Source of the DNA: Maratus speciosus
Lineage: Eukaryota > Arthropoda > Arachnida > Araneae > Salticidae
Assembly: GCA_963932465.1 (NCBI GenBank)
Contig: OZ010786.1
Span: 596,739,038 to 596,803,037, forward strand
Reading direction: 5' to 3'
Length of the DNA: 64,000 nucleotides
Shown here: positions 12,257 to 23,685 of the stretch, in pieces
Position numbering within the stretch: the first letter of the stretch is position 1
Layout of the letters: each line of letters starts with the position of its first letter
The notes under the pieces: generated by a model
Told to the model about the DNA's origin: nothing
Database searches by the model: none
What the model saw: the letters and a program-made list of their open reading frames with translations, nothing else
Position numbers and translations under genes: made by a program

Positions 12257-12262
12257 CGTATA

Positions 12263-12428
12263 CAGGGCTGCCACCGGCGAGTACTTTTCTATTCTATTAG
12301 CACCGCTATTTAAAAAAAAAATGTAGTATATGTTTCTTGCAAATGTTGTCAAACTGTATGTCAAAGATTTTTGTTTTGAGAAAGTGGTGCAAGTCAGAAT
12401 AAAAAAATAGTCGCCTGTGGCAACCCTG
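12263..12428. mobile_element. hAT-like miniature element, CAGGGYTGCCAC ends
   Basis: Inverted ends CAGGGCTGCCACCGGCGA / TCGCCTGTGGCAACCCTG, flanked by CGTATA on both sides (12257-12262 and 12429-12434). It is related to the CAGTGTTGCCA family and has the internal inverted pair AGCACCGCT / AGTGGTGC. The length is 166 bp. Confidence 0.7.
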
Positions 12429-12434
12429 CGTATA

Positions 12435-13799
12435 TTGACAGGACTTTAAAAGAAGTAAACAAGATAATATGTGTCCATAGCGACTTTGCTGAAAATTTCT
12501 AGTATATTTAAATTTTTTGTATGAAAATACCCATAAAAATACATAAATATTGTTTCAAATTAAATCCTAATCAATTCTGCATACAAAATAATTAGTTATT
12601 ATTCACACGACAAGTGTTTTCTAATAAATAGACGTTTATTAAAAGTCACTTTAATGAGAGAAAACCGAACAAATTGAAAAGGGAGGAAGGTGTGACAAGT
12701 TAGAAATTACAAAATAATTAGGCTTGTAACTAAGACTTTTGGCTGAACATTTTTGAGCATGATTAGTACCCAAAGAACCCAGTCTGACATAAGTTTCAGC
12801 TGTCTGGTGCCAATATTTCCGAGTAAATAAAATTCAGAAGTTTTAACCGAAATTTTTGAATAGCAAGAAAGGTAATGTTGCAAATAGCTATTACCAAAAT
12901 GTAAAATTTAAACAATAATATTTGTACTGTACTATAGACAAAATTTCATCAGTTTTCAGTGATAAATTCCCGAGTAATAATGATTTTAAAGTTTTTTTTA
13001 TTAATTTGTTTAAATTAAAAGAACTAATTAAAATTTCCACATGAAAATATAATAGTTGAGGTAGAAAAATATGTCGCATAGGAGATTAAAATTTCAAACT
13101 GAATTGGCCGTATAGCTTCCAAATTATAAGGAGAAATATGTTGGCCCGAACAGAGCTGTCTAGCTCTGGCACATATTAAAATGAAGCTATTTTTAAATGT
13201 TTATAAAGAATATAATTAAACAATGAAAACTTTATTAATTAATAACTTTTGTGATAATTCACCGATTCACACCATTCAAGCACCAAATTTTAGCAAATTA
13301 CGAGAGACAGGGAATGATATAAGTCTCGATACGATTTAGTGATTTTTGTCACTTTAAATTACTGCTGTTTTTAAAATGAAACAGAAGTACAATATTACCG
13401 TTTTGTTTTGAAACACGTACACGGGATTGCTGACAATAGGATACTGGGATTTAATAGTTAATTTGTTTTAAAGAAGTTAAAAATAAAAGATATTCTGAAC
13501 ACAAAAAATAGCGTTAGTAATAATAAAATATAAGTAGTTAATTTGAAAATAAAACTTACCTTCAAAAGAATATGTTCTATTAGTTAAGTAAACAACACGT
13601 GCATACGTTACATTTTAATTCTAAACAACCAGATACAAGTTTCAAAATCTCGGCATTGGCGCCAGCCACGGCTCGTTACGTCACATATGTGGGGGAATGA
13701 AATCGTGTCTGGCTTGATAGTCTTGAGAAGGCTTTGAACTACGACATCATACCGTAAAACGAAGACGCATGCGTTTCTCAGGTAAAAGACCCCCCCCCC
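12435..13799. other. No feature seen
   Basis: AT-rich, with a slightly GC-richer patch at 13,640-13,800 that ends in a C run (about 13,790-13,800). No coding or repeat structure was recognised before the palindrome that follows. Confidence 0.45.
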
Positions 13800-14064
13800 C
13801 TGGATACTAGGCCTGAGCGCTGACACAAAAATCGTGGTTGTTGAAAGCTGATTTTTTTAAACGTAAGTATGGTCCCTTAAATTTTGACACCAGTATTTTG
13901 TAAAATATTTTTTCACGTGTTTAATCTCTGAAATATAAAGCGGAAAAAACTTCAAACTTTAAAAATTATCGGTACCAAAATTTAAGGGGCCTTAGAAACG
14001 TAAAAAAAACCGCCTTCGGCAGCCGCCATTTTTGTGTCAGCGGTTAGGCCTAATATTCAGGGTG
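13800..14064. mobile_element. Palindromic miniature element, about 105-bp arms
   Basis: Left arm 13,800-13,905 and right arm 13,960-14,064 are inverted copies. Matched landmarks are AGGCCT, GCTGACACAAAAAT, TTTTTTTA, ACGT and CCCTTAAATTTTG, with a short AT-rich spacer. No clear target duplication was found. Single arms of the family occur at 3,719 and near 45,541. Confidence 0.65.
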
Positions 14065-14302
14065 CTGTGTAAAAGATTTCTATAGATGCCAATATCGCTT
14101 AATTATTCCGGAGACTTATCTAACAAGGAGAGGGCCAACCTTGTTAATCACAGATTTTGATTATTTTAATATATGTTGTAGGGTAGAGACCCCTTAGTCT
14201 CAGGTTCAACGGATTTTATACAACGCTCGTTAGTTCTTGAGAAACCGGGGTGTCTAATATTAGTACACAACTTAAATAATTACTTTGTAACAAAAAGTAC
14301 AG

Positions 14303-14374
14303 GTTGGGCGTAGCTCAGTTGGTACGGCGTTTGCTGGCTCCTCTGCGGGCCCGGGTTCGAAACCCGAACCTTGC
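14303..14374 (+). repeat. tRNA-like sequence with Pol III A and B boxes, left arm
   Basis: It contains TAGCTCAGTTGG (A-box position) and GGTTCGAAACC (B box) at tRNA-like spacing, with a T-stem of CCGGG/CCCG type. The D-stem and acceptor pairing are poor, so it is a tRNA-derived sequence rather than a working tRNA. It lies inside the fold-back element. Confidence 0.65.
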
Positions 14375-15128
14375 TACATATTTTGTCTTTCTCATTTTTT
14401 GTTTTATAAATATACTTGTAATTATAATTTAATAATCTCAATTAAAAATTTTAATATCGTACATTAATTATAATGTTAACAAATATAAATTTTAATTTAT
14501 CATTTTTTATTTTGAACTATTATTTCTCATCCTTTAAAGAGATTTAAAAAGAAATTGGATCTATTATTGAATAATAAAAATTCCAAAATCGTTACAAACC
14601 TGTTGTGGTGACATCTAGTTATGATAAAATAAAACATATTCAAATAAAATAAAAATAAAAGCAGAAAGAAGATAAGGGGGAAAACAAAATATTCGAAAGC
14701 GCACGCAAGCATACGTATTAGAAATTTAAAAATCTTTTATATGCAAAAAATCCGTTGTAATTTAATTCCGATGCTAATTTTTAATATAATTATGCTTATT
14801 ACTTTAAAAACAGAGTAATAGTATCATCGTATTGATTTCCCTTGTTAAAGCAATACATAAATGATATTTCTTTAAAATCACGAATTGACACAATTGTTCA
14901 ATATCATTGCATCGATAAAGAATATATGAAATACATTTTAAAAGTGATTTTTAAAAAATTAACAGTTTTATGATGTTTTATACAACTATTTAGTTAAAAG
15001 TGAAAAAAATTAAATATGTTAAAATTATAATTGAAATACAATATAAAAATTTTAATTGACAATGATATTATTAAGTTATAATTACAAGTATATTTATAAA
15101 ACAAAATATAATAAAAACAAATTGTGTG

Positions 15129-15200
15129 GTGCTTTCGGGAATCGAACCCGAGCCAGCGGATCAGCCAGCAAACGCCGTACCAACTGAGCTACGCCCGACC
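15129..15200 (-). repeat. tRNA-like sequence with Pol III A and B boxes, right arm
   Basis: This is the inverted partner of the copy at 14,303. On the minus strand it has TAGCTCAGTTGG and GGTTCGATTCC, the latter a perfect B-box consensus. The T-stem (TCGGG/CCCGA) pairs well while the acceptor does not. It is tRNA-derived and is not called as a functional tRNA. Confidence 0.65.
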
Positions 15201-15387
15201 TATCCATCTTGTTACAAAGTAAGTATTTAAATCGTATGCTGATATTAGACCCCCCCAGTTTATCAAGAACTAACGAGTGTTGTATAAAATCCGTTGAACC
15301 TGAGACTAAGGGGTCTCTACCCTACAACATGTATTAAAATAATCAAAATCTGTGATTAACAAGGTTTGCCCTCTCCTTGTAAGACAA

Positions 15388-15940
15388 ACATGTTTTTAAG
15401 CGGAAAAAATATATAAGGAAATGTGTTCTCTTTCAGTTAGGTAAATTTTAGATTTCATTTTGAAGATTTTGTTTAAATAAAATGTCCGGTTGAAAACATG
15501 TTTGTCTTGGAACAGACTTCGGATGAATTAGGAGATGTTGGCATCTATGTATATATGAGGATGCTTTGACCAGTTATAAATTTCAAAAACTTTTTATCAC
15601 TTAACCAATTCAGAAGCAAAATGATAGAATGACAACAGAATTTACGAACAAATTTATTTTTTCCTCCGAGTACTTTATAAAAGGAAAATTTTATTTCCCA
15701 AATTCTGGTGCCATTTTGTCATACGGGAATTAAAATTATGTAGTCTAAAAATGAACTACCGTCCTTCAAGACGTTAAAATACATTTAAAAACATGAAATT
15801 GTTTTTTTATTAATTATAATTTTATAACGAACGTGATAATGACAATTTTAAAGCTATAAAAGTAAAGCGTGCACAGCGAGGAAAAAATAGCCGCGAAAAC
15901 TTTAACCTCTTAACAGCTGCCCGTACACCGTACGTTCACG
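15388..15940. other. Spacer with half of a TTAA-type element
   Basis: Mostly featureless. At 15,902-15,943 the sequence TTAACCTCTTAACAGCTGCC followed by the hairpin GTACGTTCACGTAC looks like the left end of a TTAA miniature element cut by the Tc1-type insertion at 15,943. Confidence 0.4.
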
Positions 15941-15942
15941 TA

Positions 15943-16999
15943 CAGTCGTAAAAAAAATGAAACACTCCCTGGAAACTATGTAACATGTTATCGTAGAAGA
16001 AAGTTACAGGTACCAAACGATTGGAAATAAAGTCTGCTTTTAAATGATGTACATAAAATTTGCTTAGGAGAAAATCTACAAATCCAAACGAACCCAAACT
16101 TTGTTACTTTTTCGATAGCAATACTCAAGTTTGACGCAATAAATAAATTCTACATCCTTAAATTATCCTAAATCCAAATTTGCAAGAAATTCGTGCGATT
16201 AGTTTCAAAGAAATTAATTATTTTAAAATGAGTATATTTTAGGGGTTGTATCCAAATTAAATTTTGGTACTAAATTGTCGAAATGCTACAAAATGACTAT
16301 GTCACTTGTATTAATGTATTATTTCTTACCAATAGGACCATTTCACTCGCTTAATATGTTTTGACTATTGTCAGCCAAAATATTTGAGTAAAATGAGTAA
16401 AATGTATTTTTTCAAATTATGCTTTTCTGCACCTCACAGACGGTACCTTAAACCATCATTTTGACGTATTTTAATCATTATCCCAAAACTACATGTAAAA
16501 AAATTTCAAACTGAGAATTCGCATAAAGCAGGACATAATTAATTGCATAATTCATAATTCATATTATAAAATTTTTTAAATTACAAATTCAGTGTATTTA
16601 TGTTTCGGTTTTTTAGTATTATATCCACACAGAAAAAATATCGCATTTGGATTAAAATTTCAACAGCTGATATGAAGAAATGAAAATGTAATTTAACATT
16701 ACAAGCCCTAAATTTTGAATGTTTATAATTAAAAAACTTATCTTTCAAATGAATAGAAATTTCGTTTCTAGGCATAGTTTGAACCGAGGATTTAAAATAT
16801 AGTGTCAAAATTGAATATTGCCTTAAAAAAAAAAGTTTTGTCTAGTTTTGATTTGTAGTTGGCCCCCTAAGCAAATTTTATATACATAATTTAAAAGAAG
16901 ACTTTATTTCCACTCGTTTGGTACCAGTAACGTTTTTCTACCACAAATAGTTGCAGAGTTAGTAGGGGGGGAGGGTGTTTCTTTTTTTTTCCACGACTG
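15943..16999. mobile_element. Tc1-type non-autonomous element with about 130-bp inverted repeats
   Basis: The ends are CAGTCGTAAAAAAAATGAAA on the left and CAGTCGTGGAAAAAAAAAGA on the right (opposite strand), with TA on both outer sides. The inverted similarity continues for about 130 bp (shared GGTACCAAACGA, TGGAAATAAAGTCT, ATAAAATTTGCTTAGG). The interior has no transposase. Long TIRs with TA duplication place it with Tc1/mariner. Confidence 0.85.
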
Positions 17000-17029
17000 T
17001 ACATTGTTTCTTTGCTAAAAGCTTTCCGA

Positions 17030-17160
17030 CATCACTACTTTTAAACTACAATACTCAGTTCTTTAAATGACAGACATTTTTTGACTTGATAAGGCGAATA
17101 TTTTAATACCATAAAAGAGGTGTGTGGTCCCTATTTTTAGTTTATTGTGTCAAACAAAAT
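17030..17160 (+). repeat. Diverged direct repeat, copy 1
   Basis: Shares the order of motifs ending in CCTATTTTTAGTTTATTGTG with 17,790-17,940. Both copies begin near a TTAAAAG / CTAAAAG motif and an ACATTTTTT stretch. Old duplication, function unknown. Confidence 0.45.
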
Positions 17161-17171
17161 TTATCTCTTAA

Positions 17172-17391
17172 CCCTTTTAGGGGCAGCGGTATATTTATGA
17201 AACCACTTAATTTTAATTCCCAAATGCGATAATGGCACGAGAATTTTGGTAATTGTTTCCCGTTTATTATGTATAGAAAAAAATACCTTTTTATTATTTC
17301 CAAATAAATTTTTACACAAATTCCAGTGTCATACATTCATTTCAACATTTTAGCAATGGAAGTGCTTTGTCCCTGAGAGGGTTAAGGGGGT
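17172..17391. mobile_element. TTAA-type miniature element, 220 bp
   Basis: TTAA at 17,168-17,171 and 17,392-17,395, with ends CCCTTTTAGGGGCAGCGG and TTTGTCCCTGAGAGGG. It is closely similar in layout to 61,920-62,130 (both contain TTAATTTTAATTCCCAAAT, AGAATTTTGGTAA, AACTCCAGTGT-type sequence and TTTAGCAATG). Confidence 0.8.
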
Positions 17392-17789
17392 AAACTTGGT
17401 CACAATCCATTTATCATTCATAAATACTGTTTACCTCCCTCCAAGTAGAACGTAGATTTTTATTCATAAATTTAACCTGAAAAACACGCTGTGGCGCACA
17501 CGTACTGAGTGCGGTTCTCAGGAAAAGACAGCTAAGAATTACAAAATAATTACATCATTTATACATTTGCCAGAATTTCCCTTTTCTCAAAGACCCTTTA
17601 TTGTTCAACCGATGTTTAAAGCTGATGATCCCAAATTTTCTGCCCTCTCTCATTATGTTAATAAGACACCAGGGCGTTCGGAATACACCGCACAACGAGT
17701 TGTTTAATTTATTCCAATTTTTTTTCCTATTCTGCTATCAGTTTTATCCTAACGCCGATTGAGCAAAAATAGTTGGCTTTCTTCTTTAT

Positions 17790-17940
17790 TAAAAGATTTC
17801 GGATAGCACTGCTTTTCAACTGAAATCAGGGCTTTATTAATTAGAAGACATTTTTTTTAATTATATAACACAAATACTTTAGTACAAAAAAAGTGCGTCA
17901 TTGCTCCTATTTTTAGTTTATTGTGTCAAAAAAAAAGTCT
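17790..17940 (+). repeat. Diverged direct repeat, copy 2
   Basis: Partner of 17,030-17,160. The best-conserved part is CCTATTTTTAGTTTATTGTG at its right end. Confidence 0.45.
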
Positions 17941-18772
17941 AAGGGGATTAATGAATTTTGTTGTATAAATTTAAGATTTAGTACTTTTATTCTGTTAATA
18001 GCCATCCCATTAAAGAAGAATATTATGATAAGTACATATTTATTAATTAAAAGGTATTATTTAATAAAATTTTCCTAAAAGAAATGTTTCTTTTATTTGA
18101 CGATGAAATTCTAAGTTTATATATAGTGATCGTTACTTTTAGAAAAAACTAGTATTGAAACCCAATATGGCGCTGGAACCTGCATTTTCAAATAATATGT
18201 ATGTTCTAACTGGCATGGAAAATACGTATACTGAGATATGCATAGAAAACCGGAAATAATTGTAGAAGGCATTCTATCGTGCTCACTTAAGGCGTTCAGA
18301 AATTTAAAATGTATACTTATATCAGGTTACGTACAGTTCGAAATCAATTTTTTAACAGAATTTTTCACCTTATATAATTGCAGAAATTTTTTTAACTTTA
18401 TGAAAAATCTGACTATGAATTCTGTGACTAAAATATTAAATAGAATTTTTTTTATTTGAATAAGTGGTGGCAGATTCCTTGGAAATTCAAGGAAGCACAA
18501 GAAACTTAATATAATCGTAATTTTATTTCTACAAATTTAATATTATCCCATAGCTATGTTTCTCTTGAAACTTGAAATATTTAATGAAGTAAATATATTT
18601 TACATTTTAAGTACTGCAACCAGAAAAATTAATTAAAACAATTATAAAATATTAAATTTAAATTTGTTAATCTAATGCATTTTTGGTGACGTTGAAATGA
18701 TTCAAGTTACGCTGGTATTCTATGCCAGCATGTTAATAAGTAATGTAAGTTATGGTGTTCTGAAAAACTTAT

Positions 18773-18973
18773 CACTAGAACTTCCAGCTGGTGTCAATTT
18801 GGCACCGACAAAATGATTAAATGTCGGTTCGAACCAGAAATTTCTTTATAAAATAAGTTAAATGCAAACCGCAATAAGCTATGTTCAATAATTAAGTTAA
18901 ATAGTTTTAAATAAAAATTCTGGTGTAAGATAATTTTAATTAAGATTGAGTAAAATTTCCGGACGTTCTAGTG
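18773..18973. mobile_element. TTAA-type miniature element, CACTAGAACKTCC ends
   Basis: Ends CACTAGAACTTCCAGCTGG and CCGGACGTTCTAGTG. The right flank is TTAA (18,974-18,977) and the left flank has decayed to TTAT. An imperfect GGTGTCAATTTGGCACC hairpin lies near the left end, and ACCAGAAATTTC / AAAATTCTGGTGT lie internally. The 201-bp length and internal layout match the 200-bp family at 54,431-61,218. Confidence 0.8.
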
Positions 18974-19265
18974 TTAAAGCGAGGAATTATATGTTTCTCA
19001 GATAGCAGATTGTTATGTGTATCATCGTTTTGATCAATTATTAATTTAGGAAATTTTTATCGCTTAACCACAAAGTATTTGTGAAATTTTGAATTGATTG
19101 AATAAAATTTGCTCGAATTATAATTTATGATTTACTAAGAAACCCACTTCCGTTTTTTAGTCAAAGTTTTTGATTACTTCACTTTGCCATTTCTATTACC
19201 CATTCTTGTTTCTTATATCGTGTTTGTTATTGTTATCTAGTGTGTATGCTTTGGGAAATTTCATC

Positions 19266-19453
19266 CAGTGTTGCCAGATTGGGGACTGCTTAATTCAGAT
19301 TATTTGACTGTCACCACTTATTTAAAATAGCATAATTCGCCTTATTTTTCAGAATTGTTAATCTCATTTTAAATAGAACAAGTACTTCTACTTCAAAAAA
19401 GCGGTGACAATCAACAATCTGGGGACAAAAAAGTTCCCAATCTGGCAACACTG
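19266..19453. mobile_element. hAT-type miniature element, 188 bp, CAGTGTTGCCA family
   Basis: Ends CAGTGTTGCCAGATTGGGGA and TCCCAATCTGGCAACACTG, with a perfect 8-bp duplication ATTTCATC on both sides (19,258-19,265 and 19,454-19,461). An 8-bp duplication is typical of hAT elements. It is the same length as the copy at 31,162. Confidence 0.9.
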
Positions 19454-19461
19454 ATTTCATC

Positions 19462-20114
19462 GTTTCTATGAGATAGTTTATACGCGAGTCTCAATGTACC
19501 TACATACGAGGTGGGTTGCGTAGCAATACAGTTTTGGAACCGTTCGTTGATAATCTTTTTCGTAAATCTTTATATAGTAATAAAAGCAAACTGTTAGTTG
19601 TTTATCTATAAATTTAGAAGAATTATGATCTGACAAGGAAAAACTTTCAGTCAATTAGATTTAAGAAATTTGCAAAAATAAATACTTAAGTATTCTAAAA
19701 CAGTGTACGGAGTTTTGTTCAACAAGTTTTGTTTTTCTTGTTTGATTGAAGGCAAGATAGTTCCACAATCATGCTGAATTGATGATAGTTTTTCGCAAAC
19801 ATTTCTTTTTAACCATTTGGAAAAATGTTATTGTCATCTGTCAGAGTAGGAAATCAAAAACATATCTGAAGCGTTTCATTAGTTGAATCCGCATTTTATT
19901 CGTTTTCTGATTGATCTATACAATAATCTGTATTTTCCCTTTACTTTCAACAGAGATAAATACTTCTGTTGCCACTGTGACAAAAAAGTAATAAAAACTA
20001 CAAAAAAAATTAATAACTCAGAAACAAATTAAGATACAGCTTTCAAACAAATTGCATTTAAAAGTGCATTTTTTTCTCTATACGACGGTGTAAAAAGTAA
20101 TATTGTGGGATCTT
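19462..20114. other. No feature seen
   Basis: AT-rich spacer; no repeat or coding structure was recognised. Confidence 0.45.
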
Positions 20115-20460
20115 TAGAAGTTTAAGAATGAAATTTCATTTAAAATTGATCCAGGAATATTAATGTTTAATCCATGGCGTACGTAATGTATGACCAGCTC
20201 CGTAGAAGTTTAAAAATTTACAGTACCGAAAAATGTAATCTATGGCATACGTAATGTATGAAATTTCATTTAAAATTGATCCAGTAATATTAATGTTTAA
20301 TCTATGGCGTACGTAATGTATGACCAACTCCGTAGAAGTTTAAAAATTTACAGTACCGAAAATTGTAAAACTGAAATTTCTTTTAAAATTTGTTCATGAT
20401 GGGTCCAGGAATATTAATGTTTAATTCATGGCGTATGTAATGTATGATCAACTCCGTGCG
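20115..20460 (+). repeat. Short tandem array, about 125-bp unit, nearly three copies
   Basis: The string GAAATTTCATTTAAAATTGA followed by CCAGGAATATTAATGTTTAA, TGGCGTACGTAATGTATGA and TTACAGTACCGAAAA repeats at about 20,130, 20,258 and 20,368. The third copy is partly altered. No known family. Confidence 0.75.
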
Positions 20461-20699
20461 ATTTTTTATGTCTTAAATTTTTGCCTTCGAAAAAAATCAT
20501 TTTCCAAATGGTCGTTGTAATTTGTTAAATTGCTTTTTTATCATTTGGTTTTTTGTGTTTTTTTTTAATTGATGTAAAGTTTAAAAAAAAAGAGTGGCCA
20601 ATCCTGGTCCGTAATTAATGACAGTTAGAAATTACTCTAGAGAAACTTTTTATTTATTTATTTATTTACTAGCCACTCTTGGCGACCAGTTTGGTCTCC

Positions 20700-21325
20700 T
20701 TTAAATGCATGTAAAATAAGCTATGTATAATACATAATACATATAGCATACGCTTTACACATAGTTTATTTTCTATAGTAACAATCTTGTAGTGCAAAAC
20801 AATTATATATATATATATTTCATTATAGACCAGGAGGTGGCAGCACCGACAATCACCCCATCGAGTTCACGGCTCAAATTCCAGAACTAGTTAAAAATTT
20901 ATTCACATATTAAAACGCAATCGGTCTGTCAAGTCATATCTTGGTGGAAAACACCCGGAAACCTGATTTTAGCGGTTAACTCGTAGGTTTGCATTGTGTT
21001 TTCCATTACCCAGGGGTATAAAAACATGGAGGACTGGGTGCAGGAAAACACAATGTAAACGTACGAGTTAACCGTTGAAATCAGGTTTCCGGGTGTTTTC
21101 CATCAAGATATGACTTGACAGACCGATTGCGTTTTAACATGTGAATCGATTTTTAACTAATTCTGGAATTTAATCCCTGAACTAGATGATGTGATTGTCT
21201 GTGCTACCGCCTTCCGATCTATTATATTTTAAATTATTTAACAGCTTTAAAATACACCGCAAAAGTCCTCATGGTCCATAATAAAGCGCAATTCTTTTGA
21301 GTGTAAGCGGACTATGGATGCTACA
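20700..21325 (-). repeat. Antisense unit of the 180-bp repeat family, split by a palindrome
   Basis: On the minus strand the flanks 21,270-21,320 and 20,745-20,800 match successive parts of the tandem unit at 26,421 (ACACTCAAAAGAATTGCG, TTATGGACC-type, then TAGTAACAATCTTGTAG on the plus strand). The 20,828-21,219 palindrome interrupts it. So the unit is dispersed as well as tandem. Confidence 0.55.
20828..21219. mobile_element. 392-bp near-perfect palindromic element
   Basis: Arms of roughly 180 bp are inverted copies. Matched landmarks are GGTGGCAGCAC, AAAACGCAATCGGTCTGTCA, AGTCATATCTTG and ACACCCGGAAACCTGATTT. A spacer of about 40 bases lies near 21,010-21,050. ATTATA is present on both outer sides. 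It should fold into one long hairpin. There is no coding content, and the superfamily is not assigned. Confidence 0.8.
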
Positions 21326-21699
21326 CACCTCATCATTTTCAATACCGAACTTACAACAGTAAGTTAACAATGTCAATAACACGTGTCAGTTACCTGGCAA
21401 TCCGACTATATGTACGCGAGTTAGAGCTCCGACAGAAAAGGCGAATTCATAAACACTTCTTAACTATATTGTGCAAGTTTTAAAAACATCGGTTGATATT
21501 ATCAAATATTTTCTTCATTCTGAGTAAAATGGTCTATAAATGATTAATAAGGTAAAGCGTATTTAGCAGATGATGCAATTCCTCATGCAAATTCCTCTTT
21601 GTTTAACCCTAAAATCATCTTTTGTTTAAATTTACTTATGAAAAATTCAATAATAAAAAAATAGAAAACAAATTTTTTTTTAAGATGAAAGAAAAATAT

Positions 21700-21955
21700 T
21701 TGTATTATTTAAAATCGACCTATAAAAAATAGCGTCATAATCTCTTCAGAACTTTTAAAAATACAACAAATATATATTTTTTTTCATTGTCATAAAAAAA
21801 GTTTGAAAGGATGATTAATGACATGAAACATATTAAGCGTAGGTGAAACCTTAAAATAAAATACTCTTTCATAAATTCAATGCAGCTTTTGGTTTCTTTC
21901 CTTTTATATAAAGAAAAAAACTTGTTGGTAAAGAAAATTAATGAAGAGCGTTATT
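21700..21955 (-). repeat. Dispersed repeat, inverted partner at 44,270-44,510
   Basis: Reverse complement shares TTTCTTTACCAACAAGTTTT, AGGTTTCACCT-type, TTAATATGTTTCATGTCATT and ATTTGTTGTATTTT with the plus strand at 44,295-44,460. Two diverged copies of one unnamed element. Confidence 0.6.
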
Positions 21956-22900
21956 TAATACCCATTGCATAAATAATACAAAATATATATATCTCATTAT
22001 TTCTCTATTGAATTTTGCTGTGAGAATATTATCCTGCATAACTACCCAATACTTTTTTTTATATTTATAAAAATCAGCTTTTAAGTTTTATTTTTTGGAG
22101 TCTAATAATTTAAACAACAAGCTGTGATATTTTCTTTTAAGTTAATGATCTAAGGAGCTGGAGCTAAAAAAAATCTTCAATGTCTTTTACTATTTAGTTA
22201 TAGTGCTTTTTTTAAAGTAAGTTTAAAATTATGTAAAACTGCATTTCATTAGAAAAATTGAAAGCAATTTTAATTGCAGGTATCGGCGCAGTCATTTTTT
22301 TATGTCAGAAATTCCAAATTATAATAACTTTGTGGTCGAAATCCACAATATTCGCAAAGTAAGTTTAAAAAAAATTATTGTTTCAAAATAATAGTAGCGA
22401 TTAACACTACACGGGCCGCTTGAGGCATTTATACTGAATTTATAAAACTATCGTTTACAAATTCTCAATTCCCTTCCCCCAGAAAGTTTGAATAGTTATT
22501 TTTGTCTATTACAATGATAGATATTTCGAGAATAAATTAAAGGAAAACTAGTATTGAAATTTTCCTGGCATGAACTCGAGATTTTTGAATGAAAACAAAG
22601 CCAGATTTGGCAACTCTGTTTACGGCCTGTTCTAATGCATTGTCACATTCAATAGAGAAAATTTTATTGTTCCTACCAGAACTATTAATCAATAATCTTC
22701 ATATTTTTTAATTTAAAATTGCTATAGGTCCTATGAAGATATGAAGAAAGGTACTATGAACGTATTATTTTCAAAACAGTGGTAAGAACGTAAAATTTTC
22801 CCTGTAGAATACGACCCATGCAAATGGCGCTCTATATTTTGGTATAAGGAAGCATAATATGTTTTCTTTTTCGACATAAAGCGGAAGAATATGAGGGTAA
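21956..22900. other. No clear feature
   Basis: AT-rich DNA. A stray TTTGGCAACTCTGTTT motif at about 22,606-22,622 resembles one end of the CAGTGTTGCCA family without a partner. Confidence 0.4.
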
Positions 22901-22909
22901 AAATGAAAA

Positions 22910-23099
22910 CAGTGTTGCCAGTGAGCTACTTTTTTAAAATTCAGATCTCTTGATAGATATAACTTTTTTTGAAATAATAAAATTCGCCTTATTTAAAGAC
23001 ATATTATTTAAAGCGAAAACAAGGGGAATTTTAGCATTTCAGAAAAGTGGTTCAAATCAAGTAATCTAAATTTAAAAAAGAAGCCCACTGGCAACTCTG
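22910..23099. mobile_element. hAT-type miniature element, CAGTGTTGCCA family
   Basis: Ends CAGTGTTGCCAGTGAGCTAC and AGCCCACTGGCAACTCTG. It has the internal AAAATTCAGATCTCTTGAT and GGGGAATTTTAGCATTTCAG blocks shared with the 42,048 and 49,079 copies. No clean 8-bp duplication is visible, so the flanks may have been altered. Confidence 0.75.
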
Positions 23100-23107
23100 T
23101 TTTCATA

Positions 23108-23380
23108 CTGGATAGTTTGACAAGATACCGGCGGTATTGTGACAATCTAAACAACATTTTGTCGGCGTCTGTAAAAGGCATTATAATACACGGGATAACT
23201 TCCACCAGTAAACACGAACAGATAATTTTTAACATATTTGCGAGAGAAATTTTGCAGGTATAAGCCGCTAAAATGAAGCGAAATTTCATATTCAAAATTT
23301 ACTGGTGGAAGTTTGTTCCGGCAGAAATCAGAAATTTTTGATCCGATGTAAAAAATCAGCCGCATATTGCATACTTGCCA
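23108..23380. mobile_element. Probable palindromic miniature element
   Basis: ACTTCCACCAGTAAA at 23,200-23,214 faces TTTACTGGTGGAAGT at about 23,298-23,312. Weaker inverted similarity extends outward to a TTGACAAGATACCGGCGG / CCGCATATTGCATACTTGCC pair. No duplication was identified. Confidence 0.45.
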
Positions 23381-23504
23381 ACTTCCGACTTAATTTCCGC
23401 AAAATGTAAGTTAATTTAAACAAGGTTAAACAGGTTTCTAACCGGAAAATATTTTAGTTGTATCATTAGCTATTTAATTTCCCGTACTCATGTGGATTTG
23501 TTTG

Positions 23505-23680
23505 CAGGGTTCGGTGGGTACCGTTATTTTCAAGGCCAAATATCAGAATTTTTTAATTGAAAAATAAATCTAGTGTAAACGGACAAAATTTCGTCTTATT
23601 TCAAGAGAGATTTTCCATAAGAAAATAATCGTACCGAAGAATTTCTTAGTCTGGAAATTGAAGCACCCGTACGAACCCTG
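23505..23680. mobile_element. Miniature element, CAGGGTTCG / CGTACGAACCCTG ends
   Basis: Member of the family at 3,350 and 55,562. The flanks GTTTG (23,500-23,504) and GTTTG (23,681-23,685) form an exact 5-bp duplication, which defines the target size for the family. Length 176 bp. Confidence 0.75.
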
Positions 23681-23685
23681 GTTTG

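Larger units (their letters stand above)
14128..15387. mobile_element. Fold-back element with a tRNA-like sequence in each arm
   Basis: The two ends are long inverted copies. From the outside inward each arm reads ACAAGGAGAGGGC, TTGTTAATCACAGATTTTGA, TTGTAGGGTAGAGACCCCTT, TTTGTTACAAAGT-type sequence, a tRNA-like block, then TTTTATAAATATACTTGTAA and a decaying AT-rich part. Arms are roughly 400-450 bp and the centre is AT-rich (about 14,600-14,990). There is no protein-coding content. It could be two tRNA-derived short interspersed elements inserted head to head, or one fold-back transposon. The continuous homology outside the tRNA block favours a single inverted duplication. Confidence 0.7.

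Noticed and set aside
14303..14374. Functional tRNA gene
   Set aside because: Acceptor and D stems do not pair, and it is embedded in a fold-back repeat.
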